Shown here one piece after another: positions 42,201 to 49,512 of a DNA stretch of 64,000 nt. The translations under genes and the position numbers were made by a program. The notes under the pieces were generated by a model. The model ran no database searches. It worked only from the letters and a program-made list of their open reading frames with translations, and was not told the DNA's origin. How positions within the stretch are numbered: position 1 is the stretch's first letter; each line of letters begins with the position of its first letter. Origin of the DNA: Chloroflexota bacterium (GTDB lineage Bacteria; Chloroflexota; Dehalococcoidia; Dehalococcoidales; UBA2162); NCBI GenBank assembly GCA_016190825.1, contig JACPPV010000024.1, positions 1 to 64,000 on the forward strand. Direction: 5' to 3'.

Positions 42201-43319
42201 GTGACAAAGAAAGGAAAAATCGGACTCTTGACCGGGGGAGGAGACTGTCCGGGGATAAATGCCGTTATCCGGGCGGTTGTCAAAAAGGCTATCCTTGATT
42301 ATGACCTGGAGGTCATCGGCATCGAATACGGCTATGAAGGCGTCGTTCACAATCGCTATCGGAAACTCAGGTATAATGACGTCTCCGGGATAATTACGCT
42401 TGGCGGAACGATACTCGGCACCTCGAACACGGCAAACCCTTACGCATATGCGACAAAACGGGGGGACAGGCTAGAGTTTGAAGACCTATCACAGACAGCG
42501 ATTGCCAATATCAAAGCGCTCGAACTGGATTGCCTGGTGTGTGTGGGCGGGGATGGCTCACTGACCATAGCCAATAGACTTTCCAGAGACGGCGTCCCCA
42601 TCGTCGGGGTGCCAAAAACAATAGACAATGATGTTCGGGGAACTGACGTTACTTTTGGCTTCGATTCTGCCGTGTACGTGGCAACTGAAGGCATAGACCG
42701 CGTCCATAGCACGGCACAATCCCATCGCCGGGTGATGATTGTGGAGGTCATGGGACGTACTGCCGGCTGGATCGCGCTGTATGCGGGTATCGCCGGCGGA
42801 GGAGATATTATACTCATTCCTGAGATTCCTTACGATGTTGATCTCATAGTGGAACGGATCACCGATAGGAATAGGAACGGCAGGCGTTTCAGCATCATGG
42901 TGGTTGCGGAGGGGGCTAAACCCAAAAATGGAGATACCGTCGCCCGTCGGATAGTCGAGGGAAGTCCGGAGCCGGTCCGCCTTGGTGGTGTGGGCTTTGT
43001 CCTGGGGTCGCAAATCGAAAAACTGACGGGGATGGAAACCCGCACTGTGGTTCTGGGGCACCTTCAAAGAGGCGGCACCCCGACTCCATTCGATAGGGTG
43101 CTGGCCACCAGGCTGGGAACCGCGGCAGTTGATATGGCTATGAACGGGTCTTACGGGAAAATGGTGGGAATCCAGGGCGGCTCCCTGGTTGAAGTGCCCT
43201 TAGAGGATGTTGCCAGAGGACCGAAAAATATTCCCCGGGATGAGCCGTTGTTGCGGGCTGCACGTTCGGTGGGGACCTGTTTTGGCGACCGGCCGGTCCA
43301 GTCCGGGCACCGCTTTTAA
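42201..43319 (+). CDS. 6-phosphofructokinase, group III mixed type
   Basis: The 372-residue protein has the PFK signature (GLLTGGGDCPGINAVIRAVV; CVGGDGSLTIANRL; VPKTIDNDVRGTDVTFGFDS) and the sugar-phosphate binding motifs HLQRGGTPTPFDR and VVAEGAKP. Gly119, at the position that is Asp in PPi enzymes, favours ATP. Lys139 in PKTIDND is the residue typical of PPi enzymes, so this is the mixed-signature group III. It phosphorylates fructose 6-phosphate in glycolysis; the phosphoryl donor cannot be fixed from sequence. The start is GTG after GGAGGTG. It is monocistronic with a good promoter. Confidence 0.9.
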   Translation: MTKKGKIGLLTGGGDCPGINAVIRAVVKKAILDYDLEVIGIEYGYEGVVHNRYRKLRYNDVSGIITLGGTILGTSNTANPYAYATKRGDRLEFEDLSQTAIANIKALELDCLVCVGGDGSLTIANRLSRDGVPIVGVPKTIDNDVRGTDVTFGFDSAVYVATEGIDRVHSTAQSHRRVMIVEVMGRTAGWIALYAGIAGGGDIILIPEIPYDVDLIVERITDRNRNGRRFSIMVVAEGAKPKNGDTVARRIVEGSPEPVRLGGVGFVLGSQIEKLTGMETRTVVLGHLQRGGTPTPFDRVLATRLGTAAVDMAMNGSYGKMVGIQGGSLVEVPLEDVARGPKNIPRDEPLLRAARSVGTCFGDRPVQSGHRF

Positions 43320-43470
43320 ATCCTGACATTTGATTGTATCTTGTATCCTGGTTGTTGGAATTTGTTTCGAGTTTCGTATTTCATGCGAGGCAAGACAATT
43401 TCTGTATGCTCCGCTGGTAAGCGGCCGGTTTTTAGGCTATCATAGGTTGCAAAAATGCGGAGGTATGAAA

Positions 43471-43776
43471 ATGACAACACCGAGACCGGTCACCTGGCAA
43501 ACCATCCTCGAGACCCACGTCCCCGGGCTTAATAAACAAATAGCGGAGCTCAGGGAATCAGTGCAGGCAGACGGAGCCCTTTCTGCCAAGACAAAGACAT
43601 TAATGATGATGCTGTGCGACGCCCTGCTGGCTCATGCCGACGGCGTGGCGAACATCGCCCGGCGCGCCCGCTCCCTGGGAGCGAGCGAAGAGGAGATCGC
43701 CGAAACGCTGGCGGTGGCCTTCCTGATGGGCGGGTTACCCGGACTGGTAACGGGCGCCAACGCGTTCAGAGATTAA
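43471..43776 (+). CDS. Carboxymuconolactone decarboxylase/AhpD-like small protein
   Basis: The 101-residue protein is a helical CMD-type domain (LCDALLAHADGVANIARRAR, SLGASEEEIAETLAVAFLMG). The AhpD redox Cys pair is missing; only one Cys is present, in MLCDALLAH, so peroxidase activity is unlikely. The track starts at 43330. GGAGG at seven bases supports ATG 43471. No operon partner is seen. A role in stress response is possible but unproven. Confidence 0.75.
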   Translation: MTTPRPVTWQTILETHVPGLNKQIAELRESVQADGALSAKTKTLMMMLCDALLAHADGVANIARRARSLGASEEEIAETLAVAFLMGGLPGLVTGANAFRD

Positions 43777-43844
43777 GCCCAGTAAAGCGGGGCACGTTGA
43801 AGCATTCATCTAACGGTGGGGGCCTTTCCCTCCTTAACGGAGTG

Positions 43845-44708
43845 TTAAGCGCCCAGCAGCTTCAGTACCTTATTGGTAAAGGAGTGACTTCGTAAGCCCG
43901 GCAGCAGCTTGGCAGCAACAAACCGGTAGAGCTTCAACCTGTCCAGCACCAGGAAAATGAAATATCTTCTGGCGCGGGGGGCAAGGATACTCCCACCATA
44001 CTTTCTACAAAGAAGGTAGTCTTCGCGGTATCTTTGCCAGTTTATTCTTATCTTGCGGGGGTCCGTTGAGAGCGTGAAGGAGTCTTCATGCCGTCTCTGG
44101 AGAAAAAGTGTATTATCCATGCGGTGCATCGGGAACACCTGCGCCACCCGCAGCCAGAAGTCGAGGTCATTCCCAAGTGTGTTGAAATACCCGACCTTTT
44201 GGATGACCTCACGCCGGTAAAATGCCGCACCCATCACTATATAGTGACGGTCGTTGATCGCCTCATTCGTGTCCCAGTCCTTCACCGGATGCTTCCCGAT
44301 AATTTCGCCTGTTGCATTGATAACATCCGAACCTCCAAAAACAAAACAGGCATCCTGGTTTGCCTTGAAAAAGCTGACTACCACCGCGATGGCATCCGGT
44401 TCGTACAGGTCATCGGAGTCCAGCCAGCCGAAGATATCGCCCCTGGCCATCTTCAATCCCCGGTTCAATGCTTCGCCCACCCCTTCATCCCGTTGTGAAA
44501 CAAACCTTACCCTGTCCGGGTAGCGCGACTGGTAGCCTGCCAGCATCTCCAGGGTGCCGTCCGTTGAGCCACCGTCAACAAAAATATGCTCGATGTTCGG
44601 ATAGCTCTGTGCCAGGACGCTCTGAATGCATGTCTCCAGGTACTTTATGCCGTTGAGTACCGGAGTAACGATACTTACCAGTGGACTATCAAGGTGTTTG
44701 TGTGTCAT
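43845..44708 (-). CDS. Glycosyltransferase family 2
   Basis: The 287-residue protein has a GT-A fold. It opens with LVSIVTPVLNGIKYLETCIQ, contains IFVDGGSTDGTLEML, and has the metal-binding DxD-like GWLDSDDLYEPDA. A C-terminal region (ARRYFIFLVLDRLKLYRFVA) may contact the membrane. It should transfer a sugar from a nucleotide-sugar to an envelope acceptor that is not identifiable here. ATG 44708 after AGGAAAC is chosen over TTG 44726. A MITE-like repeat lies just upstream. Confidence 0.88.
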   Translation of the reverse strand: MTHKHLDSPLVSIVTPVLNGIKYLETCIQSVLAQSYPNIEHIFVDGGSTDGTLEMLAGYQSRYPDRVRFVSQRDEGVGEALNRGLKMARGDIFGWLDSDDLYEPDAIAVVVSFFKANQDACFVFGGSDVINATGEIIGKHPVKDWDTNEAINDRHYIVMGAAFYRREVIQKVGYFNTLGNDLDFWLRVAQVFPMHRMDNTLFLQRRHEDSFTLSTDPRKIRINWQRYREDYLLCRKYGGSILAPRARRYFIFLVLDRLKLYRFVAAKLLPGLRSHSFTNKVLKLLGA

Positions 44709-44803
44709 TGGCCGTTTCCTATTCAAGCATAACCCGCGGTGGCATAGCCGCTCATCGCTTCATCCAAATTAGCACAAAAACGAGGACAATTCTACATCGC
44801 CAT

Positions 44804-44951
44804 GAGGTTGTTTAACAACTCACCCAAGCCGTTCGTGGTGAGCCGTTAGCCTGCCCTGAGAACAGACGAAGGGAACCACAACGGCCCTTCGACAAGCTCA
44901 GAGCCTGCCCCGTACTTGATACGGGGGCGAACGGAGTTATTAAACGCTCTC
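44804..44951. repeat. MITE-like repeat, copy B, with target site duplication
   Basis: The 148-bp element has ends GAGGTTGTTTAACAACTC and GAGTTATTAAACGCTCTC, imperfect terminal inverted repeats (14 of 18). It is flanked on both sides by the 7-bp direct repeat TCGCCAT (44797-44803 and 44952-44958), a classic target duplication. It encodes no protein. Copies are at 36205-36379 and, degraded and inverted, near 18180-18345. It ends about 12 bp upstream of the aro promoter. Confidence 0.88.
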
Positions 44952-44963
44952 TCGCCATCGCTA

Positions 44964-44992
44964 TTGACAAACCGCAAGGGTTATGGTAGTCT
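44964..44992 (+). promoter_or_regulatory. Promoter of the aromatic biosynthesis operon
   Basis: TTGACA, 17 bases, then TAGTCT. It lies right after the MITE-like repeat and about 23 bases before the leader peptide start. The spacing places transcription start near 45000. Confidence 0.7.
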
Positions 44993-45015
44993 TTCTTCAA
45001 GGATAAGACCAGAAC

Positions 45016-45105
45016 ATGATAAGTAACAGGACTCCCCAGTACCGATATTACTACTACTTCGCTTTTGCGGAGCGCACCGGCTGCGCTTGGGGGGTTGCGG
45101 CGTAA
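45016..45105 (+). CDS. Tyr/Phe-rich leader peptide of the aromatic operon (attenuator)
   Basis: ATG follows AAGGATAAGACCAGAAC. The 29-codon ORF encodes TPQYRYYYYFAFAERTG and ends with a Trp-containing tail before TAA. The run of five Tyr codons, two Phe and one Trp is the signature of a ribosome-sensing leader peptide for aromatic amino acids. The control codons (45040-45066) lie just before the segment-1 hairpin arm. It is too short for the ORF track. It precedes a terminator/antiterminator pair and the DAHP synthase gene. Confidence 0.9.
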   Translation: MISNRTPQYRYYYYFAFAERTGCAWGVAA

Positions 45106-45170
45106 GAATACGTCTGAAAGAGACTGTATCCAGACCAAGAGAAAAAAGAGACCCTCCCAAGCGGAGGGTC
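45071..45170 (+). promoter_or_regulatory. Transcription attenuator: pause, antiterminator and terminator hairpins
   Basis: Three alternative pairings are visible. The 1:2 pause hairpin is AGCGCA (45071-45076) with TGCGCT (45082-45087). The 2:3 antiterminator is CGCTTGGGGGGTT (45084-45096) with GACCCTCCCAAGCG (45150-45163), thirteen pairs with one bulge. The 3:4 terminator is GACCCTCC (45150-45157) with GGAGGGTC (45163-45170), followed by TTAGCATTTT. A ribosome stalled at the Tyr/Phe codons would cover segment 1 and favour antitermination. A ribosome reaching the stop codon would cover segment 2 and favour termination. Confidence 0.88.
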
Positions 45171-45228
45171 TTAGCATTTTAGGGTCAATAACGAATTAAC
45201 AGTCACCAAATAACGGAGGAGAGAAACA

Positions 45229-46299
45229 ATGATTATCATGAACACCGATGCCACCGAGGAACAGATCAACCGCGTGGTCGAAGAAATCAAGAAGTACGGC
45301 CTGCGCGCCGAAATATCCCGCGGCGCATTCAGGACTATCATCGGGTTGATCGGTGACGAGAGGAAGGCGGACATCGAACGACTGGGAGGCCTGCCGGGCG
45401 TAAAAGAAACCAGGATGATAGAAACACCCTACAAGCTGATAAGCCGGGAATATAACAAAGCCTCCGGCCCCGGCGAGGAGTGCGCCGTCATCAAGGTCGG
45501 TGATGTCGAGATCGGCGGGGATGAGCCAATCTACATTTCCGGGCCGTGTGCTGTGGAGAGCCGGGAGCAGGTATTCCGGATCGCCGAGGGAGTAAAAATG
45601 GCCGGAGCCCATATTCTGAGAGGCGGCGTCTTCAAACCGAGGAGCTCAGCGCACTCGTGGCAGGGTCTGGGCGCCGAGAGCGGCGATCTAGCAATCGAAG
45701 CCCTGACATGGTTGAGAGAAGCCGGAGACCGGTATGAGATGCCCGTCGTCACCGAGGTCAGAGGAGAATCGCAGGTAGATTTGATTGCTGAATATGTTGA
45801 CATCCTGCAGATTGGTTCGAGAAACATGTACAACCAGGACCTGTTAGTGAAAGCGGCGCAGAAGGGCAAGCCGATTCTTTACAAGAGGCATTTCGGCGCC
45901 GGAGCAGAGGAATTCCTCTCATTCGCCGAATACATCGCCTCCGAGGGCAACAAGAACATCATCCTCTGCGAAAGGGGAATCGTCCCGGTGGGCAAGGGTA
46001 AGAGCTTCACACGGTATACCCTGGACCTCGGCGTGGTGCCGGCCATCCAGAAGGAGACCTATCTCCCCATCATCGTCGATCCCAGCCACGCGGCAGGACG
46101 GCGCGACCTTATCTTCAGCATGAGCTGTGCCGGTATCGCGGCTGGCGCTTGCGGACTAATGATAGAGGCACACTATAATCCTTCGGAAGCCCTCGTTGAT
46201 GCAAGCCAGCTGATCACGCCTGAGGAGCTGAAAGAGATCATCACAGTCTGCCAGCAAATTCATAAAGCGACCCGCGCAAGAGCCAATGCCAGGACTTAG
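45229..46299 (+). CDS. aroF: 3-deoxy-7-phosphoheptulonate (DAHP) synthase
   Basis: The 356-residue protein has an N-terminal ferredoxin-like regulatory domain (~1-75). The TIM barrel follows, with ISGPCAVESREQVFRIAEGV, RGGVFKPRSSAHSWQGLG, metal-binding and PEP sites QIGSRNMYNQDLL and ILCERG, and VDPSHAAGRRDLI. This is the Thermotoga-type DAHP synthase, the first step of the shikimate pathway. GGAGGAG precedes ATG. It is the first structural gene after the attenuator. The regulatory domain is the one that confers Tyr/Phe feedback in characterised relatives. Confidence 0.95.
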   Translation: MIIMNTDATEEQINRVVEEIKKYGLRAEISRGAFRTIIGLIGDERKADIERLGGLPGVKETRMIETPYKLISREYNKASGPGEECAVIKVGDVEIGGDEPIYISGPCAVESREQVFRIAEGVKMAGAHILRGGVFKPRSSAHSWQGLGAESGDLAIEALTWLREAGDRYEMPVVTEVRGESQVDLIAEYVDILQIGSRNMYNQDLLVKAAQKGKPILYKRHFGAGAEEFLSFAEYIASEGNKNIILCERGIVPVGKGKSFTRYTLDLGVVPAIQKETYLPIIVDPSHAAGRRDLIFSMSCAGIAAGACGLMIEAHYNPSEALVDASQLITPEELKEIITVCQQIHKATRARANART

Positions 46300-46303
46300 A
46301 CCG

Positions 46304-47380
46304 ATGAGAAAAGTCAGGGTCAGACTTGGCCCCAGAAGCTATACTATTCATATCGGCTCGGGTATGCTGGAGCAAGCGGGGCAGATCATCAGCCTGCTTG
46401 GATTCAAGGGCAAGGCGGTGGTCATCACCGACCCTGTATTGAAAAGACTGCACAGCGAAGCCTTGATTGAGAGCCTGACCACGAGCGGATTCGATGCGAC
46501 CCTTCTTGAGGTGCCGGCCGGGGAAGAGCAAAAATCTCTGGATGTTGTAGCCAGACTTTACCAGCGCTTGACTGACTGTCTTGCCGAGCGAACGACGCCC
46601 GTCATCGCGCTGGGTGGCGGAGTCATCGGCGATTTAGCCGGATTCGCTGCCGCCACATACCTGCGTGGCGTGCCACTGGTGCAGGTTCCCACCACGCTCC
46701 TGGCACAGGTTGACAGCAGCATCGGCGGGAAGGTAGCAGTCGACCACGGAAGGCTGAAAAACAGGGTCGGGGCTTTCTACCAGCCAAAAGCAGTCATTTC
46801 TGATATCTCTGTTTTGAAAACTCTGGGTAGCAGCGCTTTGAGTGACGGACTGGCGGAAGTAATAAAATCCGGCGTCATTCGCCATGCCGGATTCTTCAGT
46901 TATCTTGAACAAAACACAGAGCGTGTGAAGGCATTCGATGAGCGAGTACTGGAGACAATTGTCTACCGCTCGGCAAGGATCAAGGCAGAAGTGGTATCCG
47001 GTGACGAACTTGACACCGGCCTGAGAAACATCTTGAATTATGGTCACACGGTGGGGCATGCCATAGAATCAGTATCAGAATTTCAGATAAGCCACGGGCA
47101 GGCAGTGGCTATCGGCATGATCGTCGCGGCAAAAATATCCAACCGACTGGGCATCTTGCCGCAAGGGGACTTAGTCAGAATGGCGGAGCTCATCGCGCGG
47201 GCCGGCCTGCCTACCGAACTCCCCGCATTCGAACTGGACAGATTGGTAAAGGCAATGAAGTATGATAAAAAGGTCCTACAAGGTAGGGCCAGGTTCGTTT
47301 TGCTGAAAGCAATCGGGGAGGTATTTCTCTCCGACGGGGTCGAGCAATCGCTTATAGAGCAGGTCCTGCTCGAGAAATGA
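46304..47380 (+). CDS. aroB: 3-dehydroquinate synthase
   Basis: The 358-residue protein has the NAD/zinc DHQ synthase fold: ALGGGVIGDLAGFAAATYLRG, VPTTLLAQVDSSIGGKVAVD, NYGHTVGHAIE. These include the Lys, Glu and His metal ligands of the family. It converts DAHP to 3-dehydroquinate, the next step after DAHP synthase. Met at 46304 matches the usual N-terminus (RKVRVRLGPRSYTIHIG). The track's 46286 overlaps aroF by 14 bp and is possible. It overlaps aroD by 4 bp. Confidence 0.95.
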   Translation: MRKVRVRLGPRSYTIHIGSGMLEQAGQIISLLGFKGKAVVITDPVLKRLHSEALIESLTTSGFDATLLEVPAGEEQKSLDVVARLYQRLTDCLAERTTPVIALGGGVIGDLAGFAAATYLRGVPLVQVPTTLLAQVDSSIGGKVAVDHGRLKNRVGAFYQPKAVISDISVLKTLGSSALSDGLAEVIKSGVIRHAGFFSYLEQNTERVKAFDERVLETIVYRSARIKAEVVSGDELDTGLRNILNYGHTVGHAIESVSEFQISHGQAVAIGMIVAAKISNRLGILPQGDLVRMAELIARAGLPTELPAFELDRLVKAMKYDKKVLQGRARFVLLKAIGEVFLSDGVEQSLIEQVLLEK

Positions 47381-48033
47381 AGATTTCCAGGATTTGTGCC
47401 GTCATCGTCAACAGCGACCTGAAAATGATAAGAGAGGTCGAGCCGGTTGCCGACCTGTTCGAGGTGCGCATAGACCTTATCGGCGAAGGGTGGAAGCGGG
47501 TGGTAAGTGAACTGCGCAAGCCGTGGATTGCCTGCAACCGGGCGCCGGCGGAAGGCGGGCAATGGCGAGGAACAGAGAGAGAAAGGATAGAACCTCTCCT
47601 GCAAGCAGCCGAAATGGGAGCAGATATTATCGATATCGAGCTTAACACCGAAAACCTGGTGAATATCATCAGGTCCATTAAGCAGCGGGCGAAGTGCCTC
47701 CTGTCTTTTCACGACCTGGAGAAAACTCCTCCCCTTGAAGAAATGAAAGATATGGTGAGACGTCAGCTCAAAGCAGGGGCGGATTGCTGCAAGGTAGTCG
47801 GCACCGCCCGGAAACCGGAGGATAATCTGGCGATTCTTGAGCTTATCCGGGCGTTTCCAGAGACAAAGCTGATTGCCTTTGCCATGGGGCCGCTGGGGCT
47901 GGTGAGCCGGGTGCTTTGCCCGCTTGCCGGGGGAGAGTTCACCTACGCTTCAATCGAAAGAGGAAAGGAATCGGCCCAGGGGCAGATGACAGTGCGTGAA
48001 ATGCGTGCAATGTATGATATGATACCGGCATGA
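47377..48033 (+). CDS. aroD: 3-dehydroquinate dehydratase, type I
   Basis: The 218-residue protein is a class I Schiff-base dehydratase. It shows EVRIDLIGEGWKRV, ADIIDIELNTEN, the catalytic His region LLSFHDLEKTPPL and Lys in CCKVVGTARKPEDNL. It ends PLAGGEFTYAS, as in AroD. It converts 3-dehydroquinate to 3-dehydroshikimate. The start overlaps aroB as ATGA and the stop overlaps aroE, giving tight translational coupling. The length is short but within the type I range. Confidence 0.94.
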   Translation: MKISRICAVIVNSDLKMIREVEPVADLFEVRIDLIGEGWKRVVSELRKPWIACNRAPAEGGQWRGTERERIEPLLQAAEMGADIIDIELNTENLVNIIRSIKQRAKCLLSFHDLEKTPPLEEMKDMVRRQLKAGADCCKVVGTARKPEDNLAILELIRAFPETKLIAFAMGPLGLVSRVLCPLAGGEFTYASIERGKESAQGQMTVREMRAMYDMIPA

Positions 48034-48902
48034 AAGAGCTAACCATCTCAGGTAAGACCCAAGTCTGCGGGCTGATCGGCGACCCGGTAGAGCACAGCAT
48101 GTCTCCGGCGATGCACAACGCTGCCTTCCGCGAACTGGGACTGGAATATGTATACGCCGCTTTCCGCGTGAAAAGCCAGGATGTGGGCAAAGCTATCGAG
48201 GGGATGCGGGCTCTGAACTTCAGGGGATTGAATGTCACCATCCCGCACAAGGTCGCCGTAATACCGCTGCTCGACGAGCTTGACCCGCTGGCAGAGAAAA
48301 TCGGTGCGGTGAATACCATCGTCAACAACGACGGAAGGCTGCGAGGCTACAATACCGATGCCAGCGGTTTTCTCCAGGCACTGCTGGAGAAGGGAGTCGA
48401 GCCGGAGGGGAAAAACGTTGTCATCCTCGGCGCCGGTGGCGCGTCGAGAGCTATCAGCTTTATTCTCGCTGACCGGGGCGCTCACCTGACAATTCTTAAC
48501 CGGGCACAGGAACTGGACTGGGCAGTGGAGCTTGCGCGCCGGCTGGAAAAGGAATTTGGCCGGAAGGCCGGGGCGCTCGAACTGAACGACCATTATCTCG
48601 CCAGGGTACTGAACAAAGCGGATATACTGGTCAATGCCACAAGCGTAGGCATGAGCCCGAAGGACGGAGAAACGCCGGTGGCTGCGGACCTTCTCAGGCC
48701 GGAGCTCATAGTTTATGATATTGTCTATAACCCGATTAAGACGCGATTGATGAGAGAAGCGGAGGCTGCCAACGCCAGGACGATCGCCGGGCTGGATATG
48801 CTGGTCTGGCAGGGGGCTTTGGCTTTTGAGCTCTGGACAGGCCAGAAACCCCCGTTCAAACTGATGAAAGAGGAAGCCGCAAAGCTGCTGAGCGTGTCCT
48901 GA
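48030..48902 (+). CDS. aroE: Shikimate dehydrogenase
   Basis: The 290-residue protein has the substrate domain GLIGDPVEHSMSPAMHNAAF with Ser-Met-Ser, the catalytic Lys in NVTIPHKVAVIPLLDELDPL, NTDASGFLQAL and the NADP fold VVILGAGGASRAISFIL. It reduces 3-dehydroshikimate to shikimate. The overlap with aroD is ATGA. A perfect hairpin, ATCCCGAC-CT-GTCGGGAT, lies in the 73-bp gap before aroK (48933-48950) and may stabilise or modulate the transcript. Confidence 0.95.
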   Translation: MKELTISGKTQVCGLIGDPVEHSMSPAMHNAAFRELGLEYVYAAFRVKSQDVGKAIEGMRALNFRGLNVTIPHKVAVIPLLDELDPLAEKIGAVNTIVNNDGRLRGYNTDASGFLQALLEKGVEPEGKNVVILGAGGASRAISFILADRGAHLTILNRAQELDWAVELARRLEKEFGRKAGALELNDHYLARVLNKADILVNATSVGMSPKDGETPVAADLLRPELIVYDIVYNPIKTRLMREAEAANARTIAGLDMLVWQGALAFELWTGQKPPFKLMKEEAAKLLSVS

Positions 48903-48932
48903 TCCGTCCAGACCTGTCCTGAACGAAGTCGA

Positions 48933-48950
48933 ATCCCGACCTGTCGGGAT
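48933..48950. repeat. Intercistronic palindrome between aroE and aroK
   Basis: ATCCCGAC and GTCGGGAT flank CT. There is no T run, so it is not an intrinsic terminator. It may be a REP-type or RNA-processing structure. Confidence 0.5.
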
Positions 48951-48975
48951 GAGCGGAGACGAAGGAAAAGAAAGC

Positions 48976-49512
48976 ATGAAAACTAACATTGCTCTCATCG
49001 GTTTCATGGGCACGGGCAAAAGCGCGGTGGGACGGGTTCTCGCCAAAAAAATGAGGCGCAGATTCGTCGAGCTTGACGCGGTAATCGAGCAAAAAGCGGG
49101 GAAGTCCATCCCCGCTATCTTCCAGCAGGATGGGGAAATCGGCTTCCGCGAGCTTGAAATCCAGGCGGCAAAAGACGTAGCGCAGGAAAAGCGCACGGTC
49201 ATTGCCTGCGGAGGCGGCATTGTATTGAACCGCATCAATATCGACCGTCTGAAGGAAAGCGCGGTGATAGTTCACCTGACCGCGTCCCCAAGCGTAATCA
49301 TGAAACGAACCACCAGCGACCGGAATATACGCCCGCTTCTCAACGTGTCTGACCAGGCGCTGCGGATCAAAGAATTGCTCAAATTCAGAAGGCCGTTTTA
49401 CGAGAGGGCCGCCGACGTGACTGTCAACACTTCAAAGCTGGACATTGATGGGGTGGTTGAGCAAATAATAGACACGCTGAAGAATGATGAAAGCCTTAAT
49501 TTCAAGAAGTAA
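48976..49512 (+). CDS. aroK: Shikimate kinase
   Basis: The 178-residue protein has Walker A in IALIGFMGTGKSAVGRVLA, the shikimate-binding blocks FVELDAVIEQKAGKSI, GFRELEIQA and VIACGGGIV, and the lid region RNIRPLL. It phosphorylates shikimate at the 3-position. ATG 48976 after GAAGGAAAAG is preferred to the track's 48949, which has extra residues. It overlaps aroA by 29 bp. Confidence 0.95.
   Translation: MKTNIALIGFMGTGKSAVGRVLAKKMRRRFVELDAVIEQKAGKSIPAIFQQDGEIGFRELEIQAAKDVAQEKRTVIACGGGIVLNRINIDRLKESAVIVHLTASPSVIMKRTTSDRNIRPLLNVSDQALRIKELLKFRRPFYERAADVTVNTSKLDIDGVVEQIIDTLKNDESLNFKK

Noticed and set aside
48048-49238. Long minus ORF of 396 aa opposite aroE and aroK
   Set aside because: It is antisense to two clearly coding genes with family motifs, has no ribosome site and reads as low-complexity shadow sequence.
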